Source of the DNA: Mycolicibacterium sp. CR10
GTDB lineage: Bacteria > Actinomycetota > Actinomycetes > Mycobacteriales > Mycobacteriaceae
Direction: 5' to 3'
NCBI RefSeq assembly: GCF_005222675.1
Contig: NZ_STGE01000019.1
Span: 372,001 to 436,000 of the forward strand
DNA: 64,000 nucleotides
Shown here: positions 15,563-23,433 of the stretch, piece by piece
Position numbering within the stretch: the stretch's first letter is position 1
How the letters are laid out: the number at the start of each line of letters is the position of its first letter
Made by a program: the position numbers and the translations under genes
The notes under the pieces: model-generated
Databases searched by the model: none
Told to the model about the DNA's origin: nothing
What the model saw: the letters and a program-made list of their open reading frames with translations, nothing else

Positions 15563-16879
15563 GTGACCGTATCCGAGCGTTCGCCGCGCACCCGCGTGCA
15601 CTGGGCCTGGGTGGTGGCCGCCGTCAGTTTCGTGGCGATCCTCGGCGCCGCCGGGTTCCGCGCCGTGCCCGGCGTGATGATGACCCCGCTGCACCATGAG
15701 TTCGGTTGGTCGCACGGCACCGTCGGGCTGGCCATGTCGGTGAACATGACGCTGTTCGGGCTGACGGCACCGTTCGCCGCGGCCCTGATGGACCGCTTCG
15801 GGATCCGGCCGGTGCTGACAGCCGCACTGGGCTTGATCGCCGCCGGCAGCGCGCTGAGCATCACCATGACCGCCAGCTGGCAGCTCGTGCTGCTGTGGGG
15901 GGTGATGGTCGGCACCGGCACCGGCGCCATCTCGATGGGCTTCGTCGCCACGATCGCCACCCGCTGGTTCGAGGCGAACCGCGGCGTCGTCACCGGGATC
16001 CTGACCGCGGCCAGCGCCACCGGCCAGCTGATCTTCCTCCCCGCCGTCGCCGCCATCACGACACACCACGGCTGGCGATGGGCGTCGCTGGTGGTAGCCC
16101 TGGCCGCCGTAGCCGTGATTCCGCCCGTCCTGCTGTTCATGCGAAACTGGCCGCAGGACATGGGCATCGGGCCCTACGGCCGCCCGGCCGGGGTCGAGAC
16201 CGGCCCGATGCCGCGGCCCCCGGGAAGCAGCTTCGGCGCGGCGTTCTCCGGGCTGCTACTCGGCGCGCGGGTACCCGCATTCTGGTTGCTGGCAGGAAGC
16301 TTCGCCATCTGCGGCATGACCACCAACGGCCTGATCGGCACGCACTTCATCCCGGCGGCCAATGATCACGGCATGCCCACGACGGTGGCGGCCGGGCTGC
16401 TGGCGCTGGTTGGCGTTCTCGATGTCGCGGGCACCGTGTTCTCCGGCTGGCTCACCGATCGCGTCGACCCGCGGCTGCTCCTGGTCATCTACTACCTCGG
16501 CCGCGGCTTGTCGCTGCTGGCGTTGCCCGCACTGCTGTCCCCGCGGGCCGAACCGGGTACGTGGGTGTTCATCATCTTCTACGGCCTGGACTGGGTGGCC
16601 ACGGTGCCGCCGACGATCGCGTTGTGCCGCGCCTACTTTGGCGCGCAGGCCCCCATCGTGTTCGGGTGGGTGTTCGCCGCCCACCAGCTGGGCGCTGCGG
16701 TGGCCGCCGCGGGCGCCGGCTGGATCCGTGACCTACGCGGCGACTACGACCCGGCGTTCTACCTGGCCGCCGGGCTGTGCGCGGTTGCCGCGGTGCTGTG
16801 TCTGTCGGTGCGCAAGGTCCGGTTCGATGGCGACAGTGATCCGGTGAAAGCCGACGACATCGCCCGAGGAACTGGGTAG
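15563..16879 (+). CDS. MFS transporter
   Basis: A 438-aa major facilitator with about 12 membrane spans. Visible marks are the start of TM1 (HWAWVVAAVSFVAILGAAGFRAVPGVMM), the motif-A-like loop 'AALMDRFGIRPVL' after TM2, 'RWFEANRGVVTGILTAASATGQLIFLP' in TM5, and a central loop near residues 205-225. The layout resembles OFA/monocarboxylate-type importers, in which the regular 'F..NRG.~~GI' motif occurs. The substrate is unknown; there is no gene nearby that tells. It is divergent from the GlxA-type regulator. The GTG at 15563 is chosen; the in-frame extension runs into the regulator. Confidence 0.85.
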   Translation: MTVSERSPRTRVHWAWVVAAVSFVAILGAAGFRAVPGVMMTPLHHEFGWSHGTVGLAMSVNMTLFGLTAPFAAALMDRFGIRPVLTAALGLIAAGSALSITMTASWQLVLLWGVMVGTGTGAISMGFVATIATRWFEANRGVVTGILTAASATGQLIFLPAVAAITTHHGWRWASLVVALAAVAVIPPVLLFMRNWPQDMGIGPYGRPAGVETGPMPRPPGSSFGAAFSGLLLGARVPAFWLLAGSFAICGMTTNGLIGTHFIPAANDHGMPTTVAAGLLALVGVLDVAGTVFSGWLTDRVDPRLLLVIYYLGRGLSLLALPALLSPRAEPGTWVFIIFYGLDWVATVPPTIALCRAYFGAQAPIVFGWVFAAHQLGAAVAAAGAGWIRDLRGDYDPAFYLAAGLCAVAAVLCLSVRKVRFDGDSDPVKADDIARGTG

Positions 16880-16913
16880 GTTCGAGACCAGACCCGCCCG
16901 GGAGGTGACCGAC

Positions 16914-18206
16914 ATGACGGTCGACGTACTTCCTCCAGGGCCGCGCCTCCCCATCGCCGCGCAGAGCGCCGCGTGGACACTGCGCCCGTGGGAGTTCATG
17001 GACTACTGCGCGGCGCGCCTGGGCGACATGTTCACACTGCGGCTGATCGGTCAGGAGCCGTGGGTGATGGTGTCGCACCCCGATGTGGTCAAGGAAGTCT
17101 TCACCGGTCCCCCCGAGGTGCTGCACGCGGGCGAGGGGAACCGCATCCTGCTGCCGGTGGTCGGCGCGAACTCCGTGCTGCTGCTCGACGACGACGCGCA
17201 CCGCGAGCAGCGACGCCTCCTGATGCCGCCGTTCCGGGGCAGTCACCTGGCGGCCTACGCCGACACGATGGCCGCGGTGGCCAAGGACGAGATCGCGAAA
17301 TGGCCACGAGGCGAACCGGTTCGCCTGCATCCACTGCTGCAGCTGCTGACCCTGGAGATCATTCTGCGTGCGGTGTTCGGCCTCAGCGAGGGGGCGCGCC
17401 TGGACGCTCTGCGTGCGGAACTGGTGCGGACAATCACCGGCGTAATCGCGAAGATCGGCCAGCTGACACTTGTCTTCGGTCCGCAACGTGTCCGGGAACC
17501 CGTCATTGGCCGGTACTTGCGCAGGATCGACCGGCTGCTGTACGCCGAGATGGCGGAGCGCCGCCGAACGGGCCATCTCGACGAGCGCGGCGATGTGCTG
17601 TCGATGCTGCTGCAGGCCCGCCACGGCGACGGCCGGCCCCTCGCTGATGTCGAGATCCGCGACGAGCTGATCACGGTGCTGGTCGCCGGCCACGAGACGA
17701 CCGCCTCCGCGCTCGCGTGGGCGGTTGAGCGGCTGGTCCGCGATCCCGGCTATCAGGCACGGCTCACCGACGAGATCCGTGCGGGCGGTCATGAATTCGT
17801 GGATGCCACGGTCAAGGAGACGCTGCGGCTGCGGCCGGTGCTGTCCCTGGTCGCACGGCAACTCAAGGCACCGATCGAGCTCGGCGGGGTGCCGTTGCCC
17901 GCCGGAGTGACGGTGGTGCCCTCGATCTATTTGATGCATCGTCGGCCCGACATCTATGAAGACCCGACGCGGTTCCGGCCGGAGCGGTTCCTCGAGCAGC
18001 GGGCCGGCACCTACACCTGGATTCCGTTCGGCGGTGGCGTCCGCCGATGCCTGGGAGCCGCGTTCGCCGAATACGAGATGCGGGTCGTGTTGAGCGAACT
18101 GTTCACCAGCTGCACGCCGCGGCACACGTCCGAAAAACCCGAGCCGTCGCGGCGGCGGGCGATCACCCAGGTGCCGGGGCGTGGAGCCACCGTCGTGTTG
18201 GGTTGA
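16914..18206 (+). CDS. cytochrome P450
   Basis: A 430-aa cytosolic P450. Oxygen-binding I-helix motif AGHETTAS is at residues 258-265, the ExxR in 'VKETLRLRP', the PERF-type block 'DPTRFRPERFLEQ', and the heme loop 'FGGGVRRCLGAAFAEYE' with the Cys379 ligand. All hallmark residues are intact, so the enzyme should be functional. It resembles mycobacterial CYP135/CYP138-like proteins, but I do not assign a family. Its substrate and redox partner are not encoded nearby. The ATG at 16914 has a gggagg ribosome site nine bases upstream; the GTG at 16905 directly abuts that site and is less likely. Confidence 0.9.
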   Translation: MTVDVLPPGPRLPIAAQSAAWTLRPWEFMDYCAARLGDMFTLRLIGQEPWVMVSHPDVVKEVFTGPPEVLHAGEGNRILLPVVGANSVLLLDDDAHREQRRLLMPPFRGSHLAAYADTMAAVAKDEIAKWPRGEPVRLHPLLQLLTLEIILRAVFGLSEGARLDALRAELVRTITGVIAKIGQLTLVFGPQRVREPVIGRYLRRIDRLLYAEMAERRRTGHLDERGDVLSMLLQARHGDGRPLADVEIRDELITVLVAGHETTASALAWAVERLVRDPGYQARLTDEIRAGGHEFVDATVKETLRLRPVLSLVARQLKAPIELGGVPLPAGVTVVPSIYLMHRRPDIYEDPTRFRPERFLEQRAGTYTWIPFGGGVRRCLGAAFAEYEMRVVLSELFTSCTPRHTSEKPEPSRRRAITQVPGRGATVVLG

Positions 18207-18209
18207 GGT

Positions 18210-18479
18210 TCACGCCTTCCCGGTGCGCTCGCGGTGCTTGCACCCGGGCCAGCAGCACGGTCGGCGCATGCCCTCCTCGAGTTCCTCCTGGGTCCGCCGG
18301 ATGCGACGCTCCCGGGTCTTCTCCTGCTTGGCATCCTCAACCCAGCAGATGAACTCGTTGCGCGCCAACGGCGTGATGTCGTTCCACGCAGTGAGCGCCG
18401 CGTCGTTGGCGCTCAGCGCGGCACGAAGGTCCGCGGGCAAGTTGTGTACCACCCCACCGGGAATCTGCCGGCCAGCCAT
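18210..18479 (-). CDS. YdeI/OmpD-associated-like small protein
   Basis: An 89-aa protein that resembles the C-terminal domain of the YdeI/OmpD-associated family: 'PADLRAALSANDAALTAWNDITPLARNEFICWVEDAKQEKTRERRIRRTQEELEEGMRRPCCWPGC'. The motif 'LT..~R.E~..WI..AK..~TR..Ri....~.L..G.R.PC' is characteristic. Function is not established; in enterobacteria YdeI has been linked to antimicrobial-peptide resistance. The ATG at 18479 is chosen (MAGRQIPGG). It converges with the P450 gene, with three bases between stops, and is divergent from the DUF998 gene. Confidence 0.75.
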   Translation of the reverse strand: MAGRQIPGGVVHNLPADLRAALSANDAALTAWNDITPLARNEFICWVEDAKQEKTRERRIRRTQEELEEGMRRPCCWPGCKHRERTGKA

Positions 18480-18557
18480 GAGGTCAGGGTAACCCGGGCT
18501 CGCGGTCGGGAAACGGCGGGAAGCGGCGGGAAACGGCCACCGTGGCACCCTGTGGTG

Positions 18558-19223
18558 GTGCGCACTCCCACCGGATCGGCGATTCTGCGCGGAGCGGCCG
18601 CGCTCTGGATCGTTGCCGGCGTCTTCTATCTGATGACGGAATTCGTTGTGGCTCAGCAGGTGCCCGGCTACAGCTATTCGGCGGACTACATCAGCGACTT
18701 GGGCAGGCCGCTGCAGTCACCGATGGCCGCGTGGATGAACGGCGCCTTCATCGCGCAGGGGGTGGCCTTCGCCCTCGCGAGCGCATTGGTGGTGACGGCG
18801 TTGCGCACCGGCCGAGGCGCCGTCGTGTTCGTGGGGCTCGCCCTGATCTACGGTGCCGGTTCCGTGGTGGTCGGCGTATTTCCCAGCGGGGGCGCGGCCG
18901 CACACGTGCACGTCGCGGGAGCGACGGCGGCGATCGTCGCGGGCAACCTCGCCGTCCTCACGGCCGGAGTCGGGCTTCTGCGCCGTCGCCGATTCCGGGC
19001 GATGGGGTCTGCCAGTGTGGCGCTCGGCGCCGCCGGGTTGATAGGTGGCGGGGTTCTGCTGTGCGGCAGCGCTTTTGGTGCCCTGGTGTTCGGCGACGGC
19101 ACCTGGGAGCGCGCGGCGATCTACTCGATCATCGGATGGCAGCTGCTGGCAGCAGTCGCCGTCTCGGTCAGACGGCGGCAGTGCCCAGCGGATTGGGGAT
19201 TGGCGCCGACAGCCCGGCCCTGA
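18558..19223 (+). CDS. DUF998 family membrane protein
   Basis: About 221 aa with six predicted membrane spans: 'RGAAALWIVAGVFYLMTEFVVAQQVPGYSYSADYISDLGRPLQSPMAAWMNGAFIAQGVAFALASALVV' and further hydrophobic segments. The 'P.YS...~YISDLG' motif after TM1 is diagnostic of DUF998, an integral membrane family of unknown role. Three consecutive GTG codons (18552, 18555, 18558) are candidate starts; I take the last. The 3' end overlaps the convergent SDR gene by 56 bases, which is unusual but consistent in both frames. Confidence 0.75.
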   Translation: MRTPTGSAILRGAAALWIVAGVFYLMTEFVVAQQVPGYSYSADYISDLGRPLQSPMAAWMNGAFIAQGVAFALASALVVTALRTGRGAVVFVGLALIYGAGSVVVGVFPSGGAAAHVHVAGATAAIVAGNLAVLTAGVGLLRRRRFRAMGSASVALGAAGLIGGGVLLCGSAFGALVFGDGTWERAAIYSIIGWQLLAAVAVSVRRRQCPADWGLAPTARP

Positions 19224-19869
19224 CCGCACGGGTCAGATCGTCGGCAAGGACCTCGACTTCGTTGTGCTCGACACCGTCGAGAATCGCTGCGGCGACGTCA
19301 CGGGGATCGTTCTTCGGGGCGTCGACGTCGGCGACCATGTCGGTGTCGGTGTAGCCGAGATGCGCGCCCACAACCAACGTGTTCTGCGGGGCGAGCTCCA
19401 GCCGCAGCGAGTTGGTCGCCGACCACAGCGCCGCCTTGCTGTCGCCGTAGGAGCCGGATCCGCTGTACCAGGACAGCACGGACGCGATATCCACCAGTGC
19501 CCCACCACCGTTGGCGGCCAGCACCGGCGCGAACGCACGGGCGACCTGCAGCGCGCCGAAGTAGTTCGTCTCGAACACGGCCCGGATGCCGGCGAAGTCG
19601 TCGTGCAGCAGCGACTGGCCCGCGATCGCGCCGGCGTTGTTGACCACGATCTGGGCATCGACAGCGGTCGCGGCCAACGCGGCGACCGAATCCGGGTCGG
19701 TGACATCGAGCGCCACGCTGACCACCCTCGGGTCATCGCTGGGCTTGGGGGCACGGGCGGTGGCGTACACCTTGGACGCGCCGCGGCTGAGCAGCTCGTC
19801 GACGATGGCCTTGCCGAGGCCGCGTTGGCCGCCGGTGACTACCGCGACGGCGCCGTGAACATTGACCAT
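19168..19869 (-). CDS. SDR-family oxidoreductase
   Basis: A 233-aa classical short-chain dehydrogenase. Cofactor motif 'VAVVTGGQRGLGKAI' at the N-terminus, 'VALDVTDPDSV' for the adenine-binding Asp, 'IVVNNAGAI' (NNAG), and the active site with Ser in 'VDIASVLSW' and 'Y...K' in 'YSGSGSYGDSKAAL'. Substrate unknown. It is divergent from the ABATE/CGNR regulator at 19953. The 83-base gap holds several repeated half-sites, so the regulator probably controls this gene. The ATG at 19869 gives the standard start. Confidence 0.85.
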   Translation of the reverse strand: MVNVHGAVAVVTGGQRGLGKAIVDELLSRGASKVYATARAPKPSDDPRVVSVALDVTDPDSVAALAATAVDAQIVVNNAGAIAGQSLLHDDFAGIRAVFETNYFGALQVARAFAPVLAANGGGALVDIASVLSWYSGSGSYGDSKAALWSATNSLRLELAPQNTLVVGAHLGYTDTDMVADVDAPKNDPRDVAAAILDGVEHNEVEVLADDLTRAVRAGLSAPIPNPLGTAAV

Positions 19870-19902
19870 GTCGAACTCCTGACGTAAGTGAAATTGTTTT
19901 GT

Positions 19903-19957
19903 CTATGTCAGAAATAGCCCTCTTCGACGACATAGTCAAGTACTGTTGACCTATGTC
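19903..19957. promoter_or_regulatory. repeated half-sites between SDR and CGNR regulator
   Basis: CTATGTC occurs at 19903-19909 and 19951-19957, and in inverted form (GACATAG) at 19929-19935. A second palindrome, GTCAA-N6-TTGAC, spans 19935-19950 and lies directly upstream of the regulator start at 19953. This dense arrangement in an 83-base divergent promoter suggests an autoregulated operator. Which repeat is the true binding site cannot be told from sequence. Confidence 0.5.
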
Positions 19958-20534
19958 ACCATTCTGGCCGGCCACCGATCGCTACCGGCTTCGGGTCGCG
20001 CCCTCGGGGCTGGCCCTCGTCCAAGACCTGATCAACACCCGGGCGATCGGGGACTACGGCCCGGACCTGCTTCTCGACGGTGCTGCCGCGTCTGCGTGGG
20101 CGGCGGACGCGGTGTCAGCGTGGTCGCAGGTGTCGGGCTTGCCCGCGCCGACCATGGTGCTGACCGACCGGGACGCCGGACGGCTGCGATCCTTGCGGGG
20201 TGCGCTGCGCGCTCTGATCCTCGACGAGCACGGCACCGGCGACGGCCAGCCCGACGCGACGGCGGACTTCGGACTCAGTGCGGCGGGCCAGGTTCAGCTG
20301 GTGCCGCGCGGTACCGGCGCGCAGTGGCTCGCGTCGGCGGCCTGGACCGAGGTCCTGCTCAGCCAGCACGCGTCGACGTGGCAGCGGCTGAAGTGCTGCC
20401 GGGAACCCGCCTGCGGCTCGGCGTTCTACGACCACTCACGGAACAACAGCGGCGTCTGGCACGACGTGAAGACCTGCGGCAACCGCGCCAACCTGCGCAG
20501 TTCGCGCGCCCGCCGCAAGACCGCCCACGCCTAG
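19953..20534 (+). CDS. ABATE/CGNR zinc-finger transcriptional regulator
   Basis: A 193-aa protein with the N-terminal ABATE (stress-induced, DUF1470) domain (LALVQDLINTRAIGDYGPDLL...) and a C-terminal CGNR zinc finger: 'LKCCREPACGSAFYDHSRNNSGVWHDVKTCGNRANLRSSRARR'. Cysteines of CxxxxC and C-GNR bind the metal. This family is a predicted actinobacterial regulator. It is divergent from the SDR gene with repeated half-sites between them. The ATG at 19953 has no ribosome site and may be the first base of a nearly leaderless transcript; one half-site overlaps the start codon. Confidence 0.85.
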   Translation: MSPFWPATDRYRLRVAPSGLALVQDLINTRAIGDYGPDLLLDGAAASAWAADAVSAWSQVSGLPAPTMVLTDRDAGRLRSLRGALRALILDEHGTGDGQPDATADFGLSAAGQVQLVPRGTGAQWLASAAWTEVLLSQHASTWQRLKCCREPACGSAFYDHSRNNSGVWHDVKTCGNRANLRSSRARRKTAHA

Positions 20535-20565
20535 CGCGCCTGGTCGGTTCCCCCCCTTTGGCGCG

Positions 20566-20599
20566 CTAACGCATGTAGGCTGGTGTTAATCTGCGTTAG
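20566..20599. promoter_or_regulatory. inverted repeat upstream of RES toxin-antitoxin
   Basis: CTAACGCA (20566-20573) and TGCGTTAG (20592-20599) are perfect 8-base inverted arms with an 18-base spacer. The downstream arm abuts the aggaggg ribosome site of the antitoxin gene. Position and symmetry fit an autoregulatory operator of the toxin-antitoxin pair. Confidence 0.6.
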
Positions 20600-20612
20600 A
20601 GGAGGGTGTCCC

Positions 20613-21188
20613 ATGTCGACGAACCCCGAACTAGAACAACTGCTCCAAGACCGTTTCGACATCACGACCCCCGACTTCGTCACCGCACTGAAGTTGCTTC
20701 CCACATCCCGGCCGTGGGCCGCCTCCCTCACCGAGGACGAAGCCCGTCTGCTCGACGACGCCGACTTCGCCGAGGACCGCGACGCGTTCGTGGCCGCCGG
20801 CACCGAGATCGCCGGCCATCGGGCGCACCTCGCCGTCACTGCCTTTTCGGCCGACGAGGTCGCCACCGGACTCGGGGTCAGCGCGTCGCGAGTGCGGCAG
20901 AAGCGGCTTGCGGGTGAGCTGTGGGCCATTCCCGACGGGCAGACGTGGGTGTTTCCCGTGCTGCAATTCGAGACCGGCGACAACGGAGGTCCCACCCGGC
21001 AGGTCCGCGGCCTTGATCGGGTGCTCAAGGCCCTGCCGGTCGATCTGCACCCCATGGCGGTGGCCGGATTCCTGCGCACTCCGCAACCCGATCTGTTTCA
21101 GGGGCGGCCCATGACTCCGGTGGAGTGGCTCCGTGGAGGGGGCGACGTCGACCTGGCAGTCGCATCTGCCGCCAACACCGACTGGTAA
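20613..21188 (+). CDS. antitoxin of RES-type toxin-antitoxin pair
   Basis: A 191-aa protein with a central helix-turn-helix (FSADEVATGLGVSASRVRQKRLAGELWAI) and a C-terminal segment 'DLHPMAVAGFLRTPQPDLFQGRPMTPVEWLRGGGDVDLAVASA'. The tail resembles the toxin-binding ParS/MbcA-like domain that caps RES toxins. It should neutralise the downstream toxin and repress the pair through the inverted repeat just upstream. The ATG at 20613 has a strong gaggaggg ribosome site. The toxin gene starts five bases after its stop. Confidence 0.8.
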   Translation: MSTNPELEQLLQDRFDITTPDFVTALKLLPTSRPWAASLTEDEARLLDDADFAEDRDAFVAAGTEIAGHRAHLAVTAFSADEVATGLGVSASRVRQKRLAGELWAIPDGQTWVFPVLQFETGDNGGPTRQVRGLDRVLKALPVDLHPMAVAGFLRTPQPDLFQGRPMTPVEWLRGGGDVDLAVASAANTDW

Positions 21189-21193
21189 ACCGC

Positions 21194-21838
21194 GTGACAG
21201 CACGCCTTCCCGCTCCGCCACCGACCGCTGAGTTGCGCACGCTCGGTATCCGAGATGACGAGTACCGGGTCGTGTCGACAGCCGAGTCGTGGTGGCGAGT
21301 ACACCGAACCTCTGGCGATCACGTGTTGGCGTGGAACGCCTTTCGAGAACACGGTCCGCACTTGCGGTTCGACCCGCAGCTCCCTCCGGCGCAGCGTCAC
21401 GACGGTGTCGGTGTCTGGTACGGCGCCTCTGGGCCCACGGCTGCCTTGGCAGAGGCTTTCCAGGCCGAGCGCACCATCGACCGGTTTCGTGGAGATCCCT
21501 ACCTCACCGGATTGCGGTTCACCCGAGAGCTTCGGTTGCTCGACCTGGCCGCCGACAGCGACGGCGCATGGCCCACTCGAGCCGGGGGCACGTTCGCGTT
21601 GTCGACCGCGCCGCACTCGATCACGCAGCGCTGGGCGCGGCGCATCACCGAGGCCTTCCCCGATCTGGACGGCCTTCGCTATAACAGCCGGTTCGCCGGC
21701 GAACCGTGCGTCGCGCTGTTCATGCCCGCCACAGAAGCGATGCCCCCGAGGCCTGTGCTCTCGCTACCATTGACCCACCCCGGCCTGGCATTTCGGATCG
21801 CGAAGGCTGCGCAACGCCTCGGCTATCTGGTGGTCTGA
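21194..21838 (+). CDS. RES-domain toxin (NAD+-targeting)
   Basis: A 214-aa protein containing the RES domain: 'WWRVHRTSGDHVLAWN' (conserved Arg), 'GVWYGASGPTAALAEAFQAE' (Tyr and Glu of the active site), 'LRLLDLAA' and a late 'GLRYNSRFAGEPCVALF' with the Ser/Arg and acidic residues of the fold. RES toxins such as MbcT degrade NAD+ and arrest growth. It forms a two-gene cassette with the antitoxin. The GTG at 21194 is chosen because it directly follows the antitoxin stop. Confidence 0.85.
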   Translation: MTARLPAPPPTAELRTLGIRDDEYRVVSTAESWWRVHRTSGDHVLAWNAFREHGPHLRFDPQLPPAQRHDGVGVWYGASGPTAALAEAFQAERTIDRFRGDPYLTGLRFTRELRLLDLAADSDGAWPTRAGGTFALSTAPHSITQRWARRITEAFPDLDGLRYNSRFAGEPCVALFMPATEAMPPRPVLSLPLTHPGLAFRIAKAAQRLGYLVV

Positions 21839-21852
21839 GCGCGGCGGTCCTT

Positions 21853-22044
21853 TCAGCCCAAGCTCGCAAGGTCGACGACGACGGGGACGTGGTCGGACAG
21901 CGGCGGGGTCTTCCCAACTGCCTTGGGCGAGCCACCCCGCGTGGTGGGTGCGCCATCGATGTGGCTGGGGTAATCGATCTCGATGGCCGCCGCGTTCCCC
22001 TTGCTGCGGACGTCGCGGGCTCGACGCCAGACCGCGCCGCCCGC
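21853..22044 (-). pseudogene. 3' remnant of a nuclease/phosphatase-like gene
   Basis: Read on the minus strand from the stop of the SDR gene, an open frame of 63 codons ends at 21853. It includes 'VWRRARDVRSKGNAAAIEIDYPSHIDGAP' and 'GKTPPLSDHVPVVVDLASLG'. The terminal LSDHxPVxxDL block is the hallmark C-terminus of endonuclease/exonuclease/phosphatase (EEP) proteins. There is no start codon or N-terminal half; the frame opens directly after the SDR stop. It therefore looks like a gene truncated by a past rearrangement that placed the SDR upstream. Confidence 0.6.
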
Positions 22045-22830
22045 CTAGTCCGCTTGCTGGTTGACCACTTTCAAACCGAGTCCCGGCGCGACCCGACTGA
22101 AGAACTGCAGGGCTTTGGCGAGGCCGACCACGATCTCATCCCGGCCCTTGTCCAAGCCGGCCATTGTTTTGGCGACAAAGACGTCGAGTTCCATTGCGCG
22201 CGGCGGTATCTCGTTCAGATTGCGATGCAGGTCGGTCACAACGACCGGCGGGATCAACTCAACTACCTGGACAGTGGAGCCCTTGAGTTGGCGTCGCAGG
22301 GCGATCGTGAAGCTGTGCACCGCGGCCTTGGTCGATGAATAGATAGGTGCCGCAGCGAGCGGGACGTAACCCAGCCCGGAGCCGACGTTGACCAGCCGCG
22401 ACCGCGGCTGCGCTTTCAGCAGCGGCAGGAACGCGTTGGCGATGTAGACAACGCCCTTGAGGTTGACGTCCACCTCGCGGCCCAGTTCGGCTGCATCGAG
22501 CGGGCCCGGGGCGGCGAAGTCGAACAGGTGTTGGATGCCCGCGTTGTTGATCACCGTGATCAGCTGGGGCCAGCGCTGGCCAACCCGCTCGGCAAGTGCC
22601 ATCACCTGTTGGGGATCGGCCACATCGACGACCTCTACCTGCATTCCGGGGTGGCGCGCCGCGACCGCTTCGAGGCGCGCTTGCCCGTGCCCGGCGATGA
22701 TGACCTGGCTTCCCCGTGCGTGGAAGGCGGCGGCGAGACCGGCGCCGATGCCCGCGCCGCCGCCGGTGATCAGCACCACCTCGGGCCGGCTCACGGCGCG
22801 GCTCCGCGGACGCCGTTCATCTGCATTCAC
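22045..22830 (-). CDS. SDR-family oxidoreductase (DltE-like)
   Basis: A 261-aa classical SDR: 'EVVLITGGGAGIGAGLAAAFHARGSQVIIAGH' for NAD(P) binding, 'VINNAGIQHLFDF' (NNAG), Ser in 'RLVNVGSGLGYVPLAAAPIYSSTKAAVHSFTIALRRQL' with the YxxxK pair, and 'VVELIPPVVVTDLHRN'. The closest type is the DltE-like group, whose substrates are unknown. Its stop codon directly adjoins a truncated gene remnant, so its 3' neighbourhood is rearranged. The start at 22830 (MNADERRPRSR) is not supported by a clear ribosome site; the Met might be a few codons off. Confidence 0.8.
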   Translation of the reverse strand: MNADERRPRSRAVSRPEVVLITGGGAGIGAGLAAAFHARGSQVIIAGHGQARLEAVAARHPGMQVEVVDVADPQQVMALAERVGQRWPQLITVINNAGIQHLFDFAAPGPLDAAELGREVDVNLKGVVYIANAFLPLLKAQPRSRLVNVGSGLGYVPLAAAPIYSSTKAAVHSFTIALRRQLKGSTVQVVELIPPVVVTDLHRNLNEIPPRAMELDVFVAKTMAGLDKGRDEIVVGLAKALQFFSRVAPGLGLKVVNQQAD

Positions 22831-23196
22831 GACCTCGCGACATGTGCGCCTCCGCCCTAGTTTCTGCGTGCCCAGGTTCCACTATGCCCACGGTTGACGA
22901 CGGCGCCACAGCCATCGCCGCCGTGACCGGTGAAGGAGGTTGATCAAATTCGCGACACCCAGTCGCGTCTCAGCGAGCAGGTCGGCGACGGGCGCAATTC
23001 ACCCACCGACCGTCTGACCTGTTGGCCGATTTGCGCGCCGCCGATCCCAACTGGGCTCGCCGTGCAGCCGGCGACTCTCACCGGCGGTGTCGCCGGCCGG
23101 GCGATGGTGTTCAACGACGCGAAGCGCTCCTATTACGGTCGGGCCGCCGCGGAGGTCCTACTGAAGCGGCACTCCCCGGGGACCAGCCGCACCAAG
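22831..23196. other. gene-poor stretch left of the island
   Basis: No convincing gene is visible in these roughly 370 bases. A plus-strand frame at 22930-23241 starts after ggaggt but has a composition unlike neighbouring proteins and reads into the island-end repeat; it may be a decayed gene. The interval may hold the promoter of the minus-strand SDR. Confidence 0.5.
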
Positions 23197-23264
23197 CACA
23201 AAGGTCACGGACCCTTTCGAGTTCGTGACCTTTATGCCTAGAGCTCGTAGAGCTCCTCGTGGTG
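23197..23264. repeat. left copy of 68-nt direct repeat (island boundary, attL-like)
   Basis: This 68-base segment has an equal-length partner at 47289-47356. Both begin with the identical 13 bases cacaaaggtcacg, both contain a hairpin, and both end with the identical 19-base core CGTAGAGCTCCTCGTGGTG (here 23246-23264). The right copy continues into tRNA-Leu; this one does not. The pair marks the ends of a 24-kb island. Confidence 0.8.
23200..23233. terminator. hairpin in left island repeat
   Basis: Ten-base perfect arms AAAGGTCACG (23200-23209) and CGTGACCTTT (23224-23233) with a 14-base loop. It equals in position the hairpin downstream of tRNA-Leu at the right end, so it is probably the original tRNA transcription terminator or its copy. 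It could act in both directions. Confidence 0.65.
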
Positions 23265-23433
23265 CGCGTGAACCGTGGCACTTCTCTGCCGCAGTCACGT
23301 GGTTCGCAACCACGCAACGCTCGTGACAGGTGCCGATGGGGTCACAGAAATACCGGTCCGCTCGGCGCATTGCTACCTGCGGACACGGTTTCGCAGAGAG
23401 TCCGCTCGATTGCCAGACAAACTCCTCGCTGAG

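Noticed and set aside
16572..18125. Minus-strand open frame (517 codons) opposite the P450
   Set aside because: Arg/Gln/His-rich shadow; the P450 shows all family motifs on the plus strand.
22930..23241. Plus-strand open frame with a ribosome site left of the island
   Set aside because: Its translation resembles nothing I know, runs into the att-like repeat and hairpin, and has mixed composition; probably decayed or non-coding.
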